A stretch of 64,000 bases of DNA from Chitinophagaceae bacterium. Lineage in GTDB: Bacteria > Bacteroidota > Bacteroidia > Chitinophagales > Chitinophagaceae. A program made the translations under genes and the position numbers. Within the stretch, counting starts at the first letter, position 1. Every line of letters begins with the position of its first letter. The stretch is taken from the NCBI GenBank assembly GCA_947374225.1, contig CANCAY010000005.1, positions 19,428 through 83,427 of the forward strand, given 5' to 3'. The notes beneath the pieces were generated by a model. The model was not told the DNA's origin and made no database searches. It saw only the letters and a list, made by a program, of their open reading frames with translations. Shown piece by piece: positions 45,509 to 54,028 of the stretch.

Positions 45509-45919
45509 TTATACTCTTCTTTGTTTTGGAGGACGACATCCGTTATGTGGCATAGGCGTTACGTCACGGATAGAAGTTACTTCGATACCTGATTGAGAGA
45601 TAGAACGAATCGCACCTTCTCTACCAGAACCTGGTCCTTTTACAAATACGTCTACTCTTTTAACACCAGCGTCTAATGCAACTTTCGCTGCGTCAGCTGC
45701 TGCCATTTGAGCTGCGTATGGAGTGTTCTTTTTAGAACCTCTAAAGCCCATTTTACCAGCACTACTCCAGCTGATAACTTGACCTGCTTTATTTGTAAAA
45801 GCGATAATTAAATTGTTGAATGTTGCGCTGATGCGAACTTCGCCAGAAGCGTCGATTTTAACGACTCTCTTTTTTGCAGCTGCTTTTGCACTGTTCTGTG
45901 CTTTTTGTGGTTTAGCCAT
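45509..45919 (-). CDS. rpsK: 30S ribosomal protein S11
   Basis: A 136-aa platform protein. An N-terminal basic extension ([20 protein letters not shown]) precedes the core with [22 protein letters not shown] and the C-terminal [18 protein letters not shown]. It is separated from rpsM by an unusually long 190-base gap with two hairpins and from rpsD by 90 bases. Confidence 0.98.
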   Translation of the reverse strand: MAKPQKAQNSAKAAAKKRVVKIDASGEVRISATFNNLIIAFTNKAGQVISWSSAGKMGFRGSKKNTPYAAQMAAADAAKVALDAGVKRVDVFVKGPGSGREGAIRSISQSGIEVTSIRDVTPMPHNGCRPPKQRRV

Positions 45920-45988
45920 TTTTGGTTGAGGTGTGCAATTTTTACTTGTATTTCTACTTGCAAAAACTGCGGGTTATTTAAATTGAAA

Positions 45989-46004
45989 TTCCGCCGAAGC
46001 GGAA
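45989..46004 (-). other. Hairpin with UUCG tetraloop in the rpsM-rpsK gap
   Basis: The minus strand reads TTCCGC-TTCG-GCGGAA, a six-base stem closed by the extra-stable cUUCGg tetraloop, 70 bases before the rpsK start. It is a good candidate for a structured 5' leader element of the rpsK-rpsD-rpoA-rplQ mRNA. Confidence 0.6.
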
Positions 46005-46066
46005 ACCGAGTAAAATCTCCCCTTATTCTTTACAGATCAGGATCCAATTTTGACGGATTTTATAGC

Positions 46067-46103
46067 AAAAAGTAGTCAACGGTTTCCCAGATGACTACTT
46101 TAT
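46067..46103 (-). terminator. Terminator-like hairpin after rpsM, inside the ribosomal cluster
   Basis: The minus strand has AAAGTAGTCA paired with TGACTACTTT across a 13-base loop, then a short T-run (TTTTTGC). It may be a weak terminator or an attenuator, since essential genes continue downstream. Confidence 0.55.
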
Positions 46104-46109
46104 GTTTTA

Positions 46110-46490
46110 TTATTTCTTAGCTACTTTCTTCTTACCAGCAACTGTCTTACGCTTACCCTTACGAGTACGTGAGTTAGTTTTAGTTCTTTGGCCACGAACA
46201 GGTAAACCTTTTCTGTGACGTAAACCACGGTAACAAGCGATATCTAATAAACGCTTAATGCTCATAGAAACTTCACTACGTAAAGCACCTTCTACTTTGA
46301 ATTCAGCGTTAATGATGTTACGAATAGCAGTTTGCTCATCGTCATTCCACTCATTAACTTTTTTATCGTAACTGATGTTTGCTTTGTCTAAGATATACTG
46401 AGCAGTTGAATGTCCAATACCGAAAATGTACTGTAGTCCAATTTCTCCTCTTTTGTTTTTTGGTAAGTCTATACCTGCAATACGAGCCAT
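46110..46490 (-). CDS. rpsM: 30S ribosomal protein S13
   Basis: A 126-aa head protein contacting tRNAs and L5. It has [26 protein letters not shown] at the start and the C-terminal [25 protein letters not shown] motif. It follows rpmJ by 67 bases. A hairpin begins 6 bases after its stop codon. Confidence 0.98.
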   Translation of the reverse strand: MARIAGIDLPKNKRGEIGLQYIFGIGHSTAQYILDKANISYDKKVNEWNDDEQTAIRNIINAEFKVEGALRSEVSMSIKRLLDIACYRGLRHRKGLPVRGQRTKTNSRTRKGKRKTVAGKKKVAKK

Positions 46491-46557
46491 ATGCTAAAAC
46501 TTGTTTTTAATTTAATTTTTGTTTTTCTAAACTTCAGCGTCTACGCTGAAAGCTTTA

Positions 46558-46674
46558 CTATCCTTGTCTTTGCTTAAAACGAGGGTTCTTTTTGTTGATA
46601 ACAAATAATACGCCTTTACGCTTTACGATCTTACAATCTGCACTACGTTTTTTGATAGATGCTCTAACTTTCAT
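46558..46674 (-). CDS. rpmJ: 50S ribosomal protein L36 (too short for ORF track)
   Basis: ATG at 46674 to TAG at 46558-46560 gives 38 residues starting [20 protein letters not shown] and ending [12 protein letters not shown], the L36 signature. Of the usual zinc-ribbon ligands only one Cys (DCKI) is left: the second Cys and the other positions are replaced, so this is the zinc-free C-minus type. It lies between infA and rpsM, in the order expected for Bacteroidota. Confidence 0.95.
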   Translation of the reverse strand: MKVRASIKKRSADCKIVKRKGVLFVINKKNPRFKQRQG

Positions 46675-46704
46675 CTTTTTGTTTTTAAAATATTTATTCT
46701 TCTG

Positions 46705-46923
46705 TTACTTATGTCTAAAAATAATTCTGCCCCTCGTTAAGTCGTATGGACTCATCTCCACACCTACTTTATCTCCTGGTAAAATTCTGATATAGTGCAT
46801 TCGCATTTTACCAGATATTGTTGCCAAGATTTCATGACCATTTTCTAGTTTAACTCTGAACATTGCGTTGCTCATTGCTTCAATAATGATACCATCTTGT
46901 TTAATCAGCGGTTGTTTTGACAT
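46705..46923 (-). CDS. infA: Translation initiation factor IF-1
   Basis: A 72-aa OB-fold protein that binds the 30S A-site. The track frame starts 26 residues too early; the true start is ATG 46923 ([20 protein letters not shown]), which matches the family N-terminus and follows a TATCTTTG -7 box. The body [20 protein letters not shown] is classical. It is the first gene of the cluster infA-rpmJ-rpsM-rpsK-rpsD-rpoA-rplQ as seen here. Confidence 0.97.
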   Translation of the reverse strand: MSKQPLIKQDGIIIEAMSNAMFRVKLENGHEILATISGKMRMHYIRILPGDKVGVEMSPYDLTRGRIIFRHK

Positions 46924-46939
46924 ACTTATTTTGGGGTTG

Positions 46940-46947
46940 CAAAGATA
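46940..46947 (-). promoter_or_regulatory. -7 promoter box of infA cluster
   Basis: TATCTTTG on the minus strand is an exact TAnnTTTG match 16 bases before the infA ATG. It supports transcription of the ribosomal cluster starting here and separates it from the gene at 47061-47495. A clear TTG box is lacking. Confidence 0.55.
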
Positions 46948-47060
46948 TGGAAATGAATGGAAATAAGAAAAATTACCCGCGAAATATTGAAAAAAGCCCA
47001 AAATAAACTAAGATACCCGAAATCAGATTTATAAAAGATTGATTATCAACATTATGCGAA

Positions 47061-47495
47061 TTACATGCCTGGGAACCATGGACGGCCCACACCTGCTTTA
47101 AACGGCCAAGGCATCGCCAAAAGTATTAATAATAAAGCAATTACGAATAAAATAAGGCTGGCACCCGGCTTTTGCGTCTTTTTATAACGGATATGGCCAA
47201 TGGTGATTAAAGCAATTGCTAAAACCATTGAAAAGATATGTTCAACCGCCCAAAAGCGACTTGACGCATCCTTCATCACTACTGCCATACCAGCAGACTT
47301 AATTAATTGAAAACCCACCGTTCCAGTAAAATATTGGTAGATACCCAATAATAAAGTGGTATGAGATGCTATTAATAGCATTTTAGTGAATTTTAAAGCG
47401 TCCTGCTTTACCGCTAATTTATAGATACTCAATAACAGTGTAATTAAAATCACCCATCTTAATAGGTTATGTAAATGCAATAATCCTGTATTCAT
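47061..47495 (-). CDS. Four-helix membrane protein, cytochrome b-like, function unknown
   Basis: A 144-aa protein with four hydrophobic helices and conserved-looking His residues: HLHNLLRW at the N-terminus, ASHTTLLLG in helix 2 and VEHIFSMVLA in helix 3, plus GHIRY after it. Homologous small Bacteroidota proteins are sometimes labelled cytochrome b, and paired histidines in helices could bind haem, but I cannot confirm this. The C-terminus ends AMPWPFKAGVGRPWFPG. It follows the TolB-like gene by 46 bases on the same strand. Confidence 0.65.
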   Translation of the reverse strand: MNTGLLHLHNLLRWVILITLLLSIYKLAVKQDALKFTKMLLIASHTTLLLGIYQYFTGTVGFQLIKSAGMAVVMKDASSRFWAVEHIFSMVLAIALITIGHIRYKKTQKPGASLILFVIALLLILLAMPWPFKAGVGRPWFPGM

Positions 47496-47541
47496 ATTTT
47501 GAAATTTAAGTTTTAAAAGTACATTAATATAAACAAAGCAC

Positions 47542-48639
47542 CTATTCTACCCAATCTGCTACAAATAAATTGGTGTCTCTAGTACCGCCATTATTTCTAT
47601 TGGAAGAGAACATGATTCTTTTACCGTCTGGGCTGAACATTGGAAATGCATCAAATCCTTTATCTCTACTAATCTTTTCTAAATGGTTCCCGTCAAGGTC
47701 AATTAAATACATATTAAAAGGGAATCCTCTTTTATATTCATGATTACTACAAAATATGATATGTTTTCCGTCTGGTGTAAAATTTGGTGCCCAATTGGCA
47801 TTCCCTAAATTGGTGATCTGTTTTGCATTGGTTCCGTCTGCATTGGCCACAAACACTTCCATTTTAGTTGGAGCTACCATCCCCTCCGCTAATAATGTCT
47901 TATACTCCGCCACTTCCTCTGCACTTGTTGGACGACTTGCTCTCCAAACAATTTTCTTGCCGTCTGGGCTAAACCAAGCACCCCCGTCATATCCCAAGGT
48001 ATTGGTAACTCTAATTTCTTTCCCAGAAGCTAGGTCCATCACATATAAATCTAAGTCACCGTCTTTGTCACTACAATAAATCATTTTCTTACCGTCATAA
48101 GACAAAGTACCTTCTGCATCATATCCTTTTGCAGTAGTTAATTGTTTCACCACTTTGCCAGAAGTGTCTGCCATGAAAATATCATAGGTATTATATAATG
48201 GCCAGATATATTTATTGCCATATTTAGCACGGTCTACAGCTGGAGGACAATCGTTGCTTCCGTCCTTAGTGGATGCGAAAATAATATGCTTGCCGTCCTT
48301 GGTAAAATAAGAACAAGTGGTTCTACCCTTGCCGCCACTAATGGACTTATAAGTAAATGGAGTGCTGCTATTGCTTGGCACTAAGCCCATAAAAATTTGA
48401 TCACAGTTAATTCCTTCCTTGGGATTGGTTCTTTGAAAAGTAATTCGCTTACTGTCAAAACTCCAATAGGCCTCTGCATTGTCCCCACTATTAGTTAATT
48501 GAATTACATTTTTAAAATGGTGCTCCCCTGCAAATAAGATTGAATCCTTTTGAACAAATCCTACATAAACAGAATCCTTTTGACTGAATGCAGTAAAGAA
48601 GCTTAATAAGGCGGCTACAAAGAGTGTTAACTTATTCAT
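47542..48639 (-). CDS. TolB-like beta-propeller (PD40) protein, exported
   Basis: A 365-aa protein with a signal peptide (MNKLTLFVAALLSFFTAFSQ) and at least five PD40/WD40-like repeats of the form ..SPDGKKIVW.., ..TPDGKHIIFCS.., ..YDGKKMIYCSDKDGD... These blades form a periplasmic propeller as in the C-terminal part of TolB. A Pal-binding TolB has an extra N-terminal domain which is missing here, so it is a TolB-related propeller rather than TolB itself. Its promoter lies back to back with that of rpe. Confidence 0.82.
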   Translation of the reverse strand: MNKLTLFVAALLSFFTAFSQKDSVYVGFVQKDSILFAGEHHFKNVIQLTNSGDNAEAYWSFDSKRITFQRTNPKEGINCDQIFMGLVPSNSSTPFTYKSISGGKGRTTCSYFTKDGKHIIFASTKDGSNDCPPAVDRAKYGNKYIWPLYNTYDIFMADTSGKVVKQLTTAKGYDAEGTLSYDGKKMIYCSDKDGDLDLYVMDLASGKEIRVTNTLGYDGGAWFSPDGKKIVWRASRPTSAEEVAEYKTLLAEGMVAPTKMEVFVANADGTNAKQITNLGNANWAPNFTPDGKHIIFCSNHEYKRGFPFNMYLIDLDGNHLEKISRDKGFDAFPMFSPDGKRIMFSSNRNNGGTRDTNLFVADWVE

Positions 48640-48658
48640 ATACTTTTAAAATTGAACA

Positions 48659-48666
48659 CAAAAGTA
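48659..48666 (-). promoter_or_regulatory. -7 promoter box of the TolB-like gene
   Basis: TACTTTTG on the minus strand is an exact TAnnTTTG match, 19 bases before the ATG at 48639 and 2 bases from the opposing rpe box. Confidence 0.5.
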
Positions 48667-48668
48667 CT

Positions 48669-48676
48669 TAATTTTG
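48669..48676 (+). promoter_or_regulatory. -7 promoter box of rpe
   Basis: TAATTTTG is an exact TAnnTTTG match, 15 bases before the rpe ATG at 48692. It is separated by 2 bases from the minus-strand box of the TolB-like gene. Confidence 0.5.
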
Positions 48677-48691
48677 CATCAAATTAAACCT

Positions 48692-49339
48692 ATGGCAATT
48701 ATTGCACCTTCATTATTAGCAGCTGATTTTTTACATTTAGGAAATGCTTGTCAAATGTTAAATGAAAGTGAAGCCGCTTGGTTTCATTTGGATGTAATGG
48801 ATGGTAGCTTTGTTCCTAATATAAGTTATGGTTTACCCATCATAGAACAAATAAAAAAAACAACCACAAAAGTGATGGATGTGCACTTAATGATTGTTAA
48901 TCCAGAAAAGTATATTGCTGATTTTAAAAAAGCAGGAGCAGATATTTTAACAGTGCACTATGAAGCCTGCCCACACTTGCATAGCACGCTTCAACAAATA
49001 AAAGCACAAGGCATGAAAGCGGGTGTGGCAATCAATCCGCATACTTCCGTAGATTTATTGAAAGACGTTATAAATAATATTGATGTGGTTTGCGTGATGA
49101 GTGTAAACCCTGGATTCGGTGGACAAAAATTCATAGAACATACTTATGAAAAAGTGCGTGCATTAAAGCAAATTATTAAAAATGCAAATGCTTCTACTTT
49201 AATAGAAATTGATGGTGGTGTAACTGAAAATAATGCGGCTCAATTAGTAGCTGCGGGTGCTGACGTTTTAGTTGCAGGAACTACTGTATTTAAAGCAGCC
49301 GATCCTAAACAAATGATTACTACTTTAAAGAACTGTTAA
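48692..49339 (+). CDS. rpe: Ribulose-phosphate 3-epimerase
   Basis: Interconverts ribulose 5-phosphate and xylulose 5-phosphate in the pentose phosphate pathway. I use ATG 48692; the track's TTG at 48674 falls in the -7 box. The TIM-barrel motifs are intact: APSLLAADFLHL, WFHLDVMDGSFVPNISYG (metal His and Asp), MDVHLMI, MSVNPGFGGQKF (phosphate loop) and EIDGGVTENNA (catalytic Asp). At 215 aa it has the usual length. Monocistronic. Confidence 0.96.
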   Translation: MAIIAPSLLAADFLHLGNACQMLNESEAAWFHLDVMDGSFVPNISYGLPIIEQIKKTTTKVMDVHLMIVNPEKYIADFKKAGADILTVHYEACPHLHSTLQQIKAQGMKAGVAINPHTSVDLLKDVINNIDVVCVMSVNPGFGGQKFIEHTYEKVRALKQIIKNANASTLIEIDGGVTENNAAQLVAAGADVLVAGTTVFKAADPKQMITTLKNC

Positions 49340-49461
49340 GCCAGTATTATCTTTCTAGAAATGCACATTTGTGCGTATTTTAACCTTGTTTATTGAACAA
49401 CTGTGGTTTAAATTGTGTTAAGTGTATTATAATCCAATACTCACCTATAAAATACAACCCA

Positions 49462-50442
49462 TTGACTGAAACAATTATCAACCTAGAAACGGTTAACCCA
49501 ATTGATTTCTTTGGCGTTAACAATAACAAATTCGATCTCTTAAAAAAGAAGTTTCCATTACTTAAAATTTTATCAAGAGGTACTCAAGTTAAATTAAGTG
49601 GTGCTCCAGAACAAATTGAAATAGCCAAAGAAAAAATTGGTTTAATTATTCAATACATGGAACGCAATGGTCATTTAAGTGAATTATATTTTGAGCAAAT
49701 TTTAGGAGGTGACGACGCCGATGTTATAGACAATTTTGTAGACAAAAATCCGAACGAAATTTTAGTGTTAGGCCCTAATGGAAAAACAGTTAGAGCTAGA
49801 ACTGCGAATCAAAAAAAATTAGTACAAGCTGCAGATAAAAATGATATCGTGTTTGCTATTGGACCCGCAGGAACTGGTAAAACCTATACTGCTGTTGCAT
49901 TAGCGGTGCGTGCCCTAAAAAATAAATTAGTTAAAAAAATTATTTTAACTAGACCTGCTGTAGAAGCTGGAGAAAATTTAGGATTCTTGCCTGGTGATTT
50001 AAAAGAAAAAATTGATCCTTATTTACGCCCTTTATATGACGCGTTGGACGATATGATTCCTGCAGATAAATTAGGTTATTATATGTCTACAAGAACTATC
50101 GAAATTGCACCGTTGGCATACATGAGAGGAAGAACATTAGACAATGCATTTATCATTTTAGATGAATCACAAAATGCAAATGACTTACAAATTAAAATGT
50201 TTTTAACGCGTATTGGTTCCAATGCAAAAGCCATTATTACTGGAGACCCTACTCAAGTAGATTTACCTCGCAATCAAAGAAGTGGATTAGAAAAAGCGGT
50301 GCGCATTTTACAAGATATTGATGGTATCGCTCACATTCAATTGGACGAAGAAGACGTGGTAAGGCATAAATTAGTAAAAGACATCATACGTGCCTATGAT
50401 AAGGAAAGAGAAAATGAAACTGAAAATTCATATCATAGATAA
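49462..50442 (+). CDS. PhoH family ATPase
   Basis: A cytoplasmic P-loop ATPase with an N-terminal KH-like region, linked to RNA metabolism; its exact role is unsettled. I choose TTG 49462 ([18 protein letters not shown]), which matches the N-terminus usual for Bacteroidota PhoH, over the track's Cys-rich extension from 49393. Walker A GPAGTGKT lies at residues 134-141, Walker B is [10 protein letters not shown] and the sensor-like [16 protein letters not shown] follows. It is 326 aa long. A strong hairpin terminator lies 44 bases downstream. Confidence 0.92.
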   Translation: MTETIINLETVNPIDFFGVNNNKFDLLKKKFPLLKILSRGTQVKLSGAPEQIEIAKEKIGLIIQYMERNGHLSELYFEQILGGDDADVIDNFVDKNPNEILVLGPNGKTVRARTANQKKLVQAADKNDIVFAIGPAGTGKTYTAVALAVRALKNKLVKKIILTRPAVEAGENLGFLPGDLKEKIDPYLRPLYDALDDMIPADKLGYYMSTRTIEIAPLAYMRGRTLDNAFIILDESQNANDLQIKMFLTRIGSNAKAIITGDPTQVDLPRNQRSGLEKAVRILQDIDGIAHIQLDEEDVVRHKLVKDIIRAYDKERENETENSYHR

Positions 50443-50486
50443 CTCCCCCCCTTAATTAGTATAACTTAATTTTATCAAAAACTAAC

Positions 50487-50513
50487 AAAAAGACCCATTT
50501 ATGGGTCTTTTTG
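50487..50513 (+). terminator. Terminator of the PhoH gene
   Basis: AAAAAGACCCAT pairs with ATGGGTCTTTTT, separated by only two bases (so effectively a four-base loop). A/T runs on both flanks allow function in both directions. Confidence 0.88.
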
Positions 50514-50698
50514 AATTCATAGATTACAAGCAACTGCTAGCTTTATTAACAGTTTATGTGTAAATACAAACATATAATTTATTTGTAATACATAAAGTAC
50601 TGATAAAGTCATTTTCAGCCTATTTGTTAACAAAAACATAAAACGAGTTAGGAGAATATTTCCTTTCTTTGCATCACTAAAACAAACATCAATCAGGT

Positions 50699-53600
50699 AT
50701 GAAAACAATCGGGAAATTTCTTCTGTCGTTGTTGATGATTACATCAATTACTTTAGGAGCAAACGCTCAAGAAACTACTTCTGATATTCAGGGTACAGTT
50801 TCTTCTGGTAAGACTGCAATTGCAGGTGTGACTATTGTTGCGATTCACCAACCAACTGGTACGAAGTATACTACTTCTACTCGTCAGGATGGTCGTTACA
50901 ACTTAGCTAACTTGAAAATTGGAGGTCCTTACTCAATTAGTGCATCATTTGTAGGTTTCAAAACAGAAACTGCAGAGGATATCACTTTAAACTTAGGTCA
51001 AACGCACAAACAAAACTTCAACATTGTTGAATCTACAAATACTTTGAAAGAAGTAGTTGTGAAGTCTGGTTCTGACAAAGTTTTCAGTTCAAGCAAGACT
51101 GGTGGTCAAGAAACTATCAACAGAAAATTAATCGAGGGTACTCCTACAACAACAAGAAGCTGGAAAGATGTAACTAAATTAGTTCCATCTGCAAACGGTA
51201 CTTCTTTCCAAGGTATGAGCAGCCAATTGAATAATATCACAGTTGACGGTGCTAACTTTAATAACTCATTTGGTTTAGCTGGTGATATCGGTGGCCAAAC
51301 AGGTGCACAAGCCATCTCTTTAGATGCGGTTGAGCAAATTCAAGTTAACACTTCTCCTTTCGACGTTAAGTACGGTGGATTCAACGGTGCTGGTATCAAT
51401 ACTGTTACAAGAAGTGGTAAGAACCAAACTTTTGGATCTGTTTACCAATACTTCAAAAACAAAGATTGGCAGAGTTATGATATCGGATCTATTCACTTAC
51501 CTAAGCAACAATTCAATTATGATTTAAAAGGATTTACTGCTGGTGGTGCAATTATCAAGAATAAATTATTCTTCTTTATAAACGGAGAGCAAGAAAGCAA
51601 TACCCTTCCAGGTACTGTATACGTAGCTGCTGACGGAAGTCATGCACCAAACGGTACAACTGTTTCAACAGCAAAAGCTGCTGACTTAGATGCTTTATCT
51701 ACTTTCTTAAAGACTAATTATAATTTCGATCCAGGTGTTTATCAAGGATATTCTTATTCTTCAGCGTCTAAGCGTTTAACTGCTAAGATTGACTGGAATA
51801 TTAATGCTAATAACACTTTCACTATTAAGTATAGCTACTTGAAATCTTCTGCAGAAATTCCTCCATCTAACTCAGGTGCTGCGAATACTTCAATTGGTAG
51901 AAGACCAGGTGTAACTGCTATGCCTTTCTATGGTGCTGGTTATGTTATTAATAACAACGCTAACATTTTGATTGCTGAGTTGAACACACGTTTCTCTAAT
52001 AGTGCAAACAACAAATTACAAGTTGGTTACACTCAATTAAGAGATTTCCGTACTTCTTTATCAAGCAATAGCAATTTCCCATTAGTAGATATCTTAGACG
52101 GTAACGGTAACCCTTACACATCTTTTGGATATGAGCAATATACTTATGGAAACAAATTGAATACTGACATTTATCAATTGAACGATGTATTTACAAAATA
52201 CATTGGTTCTCATGAGATCACTTTAGGTACTCAAAACTCTTTCAAAAAATATGCTAACGGATTCTCTCCTTCTTACCAAGGTGTTTACAGATTCAATAGC
52301 TTAGCTGATTTCTACGCTTCTGCTGCTGCAGGTTCTACAAAAGCTGCTGCTAGATATGATTTATCATATACTTTAGGTGGTGGTGAGTTCCCATTAGTAG
52401 GTCCAAAAGACTTAGAATTAGGTGTGTTCATTCAAGACAAGTGGAAAGTTAAAGACAACTTTACTTTCACTTATGGTGTAAGAGCTGATTATACTCAATT
52501 CTACAACACTTTCTTGTACAATCCAGTTGTTGATACATTATCTATGTTCTACAACGGAATTCATGCTAACACTGGAGCTTCTCCAAATAAAGCAGTTCAA
52601 ATTTCTCCAAGAATTGGATTTAACTGGGATGTATTCTCTGACCAAACTTTACAAGTTAGAGGTGGTACAGGATTATTCCAAGGTGCTCCACCATTCGTAT
52701 GGATCTCTAACCAAGCTTCTAACTCAGGTATGGCTTTGTTTGGATCTATTTCAAACGGTACAACTTATCCGTTCTCTGCTGACGTTAACAAATACAGACC
52801 TACTGTTACAGCTGGTTTGTCTAAATCTTATAGCATTAACATTTCTGATCCTAATTATAAATTCCCTCAAGTATGGAAAACTACAATTGGTGCAGATAAG
52901 AAAGTGTTAGGATTTACTGTGACTGTTGAAGCAACTCATATCAGAAATATCAATGCTACTGTTTTCCAAAACATTGCATTGCCTTCTACTGGTTTAATTA
53001 CTTTGGCTGACGGTCGTCAACGTTTCCCTTTACTTTCAGTTTATCCAATTGGTGGATCATCTAAAGCTGCAATTAACAACCCTACAATTGGTAATGCTAT
53101 TTATATGACTAACGCTAATGTTGGTTATGTAAACACTTTCTTCGTTCAAGTTCAAAGAACTTTCAAGAACTTATTCGTAAGTGCAGCATATAACTATCAA
53201 GAAGCTAAGGATGCAACTGTAAGTGGTTCTACTGCTTCTACAATGTGGGGATCTAAGCCAGTTTATGGCAACCCTAACGTTCCAACTCAAGGTTATTCTA
53301 ACAACTACTTACCACACAGATTCATTGCTCAAGCTATTTACAGAAAAGAATACTTGAAGCATTTTGCAACATCTGTTGGTGTATTTGCAGAAGTTGCTCC
53401 TAACTACACTACTTCTTACATCTACAACGGTGACGTGAATGGTGATGGTTTCAGCAATGACTTAATGTATATCCCAAGAAACGCTAGCGAAATTACTTTA
53501 GTGAACGCTTCTGGAGATACAAGAACTCAACAAGAATTATGGCCTCAATTAAGTCAATTCATTGACAACAATCCTTATTTATCTAAGCACAGAGGAGAAT

Positions 53601-53941
53601 ACGCACAAAGAAATGCGGTAGTATTACCTTGGACTGGTAGAATGGATTTGAATGTTACTCAAGACGTGACTTTCGGTGTTAAAGGAAGAAAGCAAACATT
53701 ACGTTTCACTGCTGATGTTTACAACTTCACTAACATGTTGAATAAGAACTGGGGTGTTTATGATGTTCCAACAACTACAACTCCATTGAGTTATGTAGGA
53801 TTAGTTGGCAACAAACCAACATTCTCTTTCCCTTACTACAACACAACAACTAAGACTCCATTACAACAATCATGGAAACATGATGTAACGTCAATGGCTT
53901 CTCGTTACCAAATTCAATTAGGTGTTAGATATATTTTCTAG
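50699..53941 (+). CDS. Oar-like TonB-dependent receptor
   Basis: A 1080-aa outer-membrane protein. The signal peptide (MKTIGKFLLSLLMITSITLGANAQ) is followed by a carboxypeptidase-regulatory-like domain (about 27-115, IQGTVSSGKTAIAGVTIVAI), a plug (about 120-240) and a large beta barrel ending in the aromatic YQIQLGVRYIF. This layout matches Oar-type receptors. No SusD partner is adjacent, so the substrate is probably not handled by a SusCD pair. The codon choice is more biased (many AAC, TTC, GGT, TCT) than in its neighbours, suggesting very high expression. It is flanked by terminators on both sides. Confidence 0.93.
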   Translation: MKTIGKFLLSLLMITSITLGANAQETTSDIQGTVSSGKTAIAGVTIVAIHQPTGTKYTTSTRQDGRYNLANLKIGGPYSISASFVGFKTETAEDITLNLGQTHKQNFNIVESTNTLKEVVVKSGSDKVFSSSKTGGQETINRKLIEGTPTTTRSWKDVTKLVPSANGTSFQGMSSQLNNITVDGANFNNSFGLAGDIGGQTGAQAISLDAVEQIQVNTSPFDVKYGGFNGAGINTVTRSGKNQTFGSVYQYFKNKDWQSYDIGSIHLPKQQFNYDLKGFTAGGAIIKNKLFFFINGEQESNTLPGTVYVAADGSHAPNGTTVSTAKAADLDALSTFLKTNYNFDPGVYQGYSYSSASKRLTAKIDWNINANNTFTIKYSYLKSSAEIPPSNSGAANTSIGRRPGVTAMPFYGAGYVINNNANILIAELNTRFSNSANNKLQVGYTQLRDFRTSLSSNSNFPLVDILDGNGNPYTSFGYEQYTYGNKLNTDIYQLNDVFTKYIGSHEITLGTQNSFKKYANGFSPSYQGVYRFNSLADFYASAAAGSTKAAARYDLSYTLGGGEFPLVGPKDLELGVFIQDKWKVKDNFTFTYGVRADYTQFYNTFLYNPVVDTLSMFYNGIHANTGASPNKAVQISPRIGFNWDVFSDQTLQVRGGTGLFQGAPPFVWISNQASNSGMALFGSISNGTTYPFSADVNKYRPTVTAGLSKSYSINISDPNYKFPQVWKTTIGADKKVLGFTVTVEATHIRNINATVFQNIALPSTGLITLADGRQRFPLLSVYPIGGSSKAAINNPTIGNAIYMTNANVGYVNTFFVQVQRTFKNLFVSAAYNYQEAKDATVSGSTASTMWGSKPVYGNPNVPTQGYSNNYLPHRFIAQAIYRKEYLKHFATSVGVFAEVAPNYTTSYIYNGDVNGDGFSNDLMYIPRNASEITLVNASGDTRTQQELWPQLSQFIDNNPYLSKHRGEYAQRNAVVLPWTGRMDLNVTQDVTFGVKGRKQTLRFTADVYNFTNMLNKNWGVYDVPTTTTPLSYVGLVGNKPTFSFPYYNTTTKTPLQQSWKHDVTSMASRYQIQLGVRYIF

Positions 53942-53960
53942 TACTTACTGATATATTTAT

Positions 53961-53992
53961 AAAAGCCCTCCGAGCAATCGGGGGGCTTTTTC
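53961..53992 (+). terminator. Terminator of the TonB receptor gene
   Basis: AAAAGCCCTCCGA pairs with TCGGGGGGCTTTT (one G-T pair) across a GCAA tetraloop, a stable GNRA loop, and is followed by T residues. Confidence 0.92.
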
Positions 53993-53995
53993 GTT

Positions 53996-54025
53996 TTGTA
54001 CGTATTAAAATAAATTGTAAATTAG
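53996..54025 (+). promoter_or_regulatory. Promoter of the carboxylate-amine ligase gene, leaderless
   Basis: TTG (53996-53998), 19-base spacer, TAAATTAG (54018-54025, one mismatch). The ATG at 54029 is 3 bases downstream, so the transcript would begin at the start codon. It starts 4 bases after the preceding terminator. Confidence 0.55.
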
Positions 54026-54028
54026 CGT

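Noticed and set aside
49393-49461. Cys-rich N-terminal extension of PhoH ([11 protein letters not shown])
   Set aside because: Read from a non-coding leader; the conserved family start is the TTG at 49462.
52527-52910. 127-aa Leu-rich plus ORF inside the TonB receptor
   Set aside because: Out-of-frame reading of a codon-biased gene; composition is that of a shadow.
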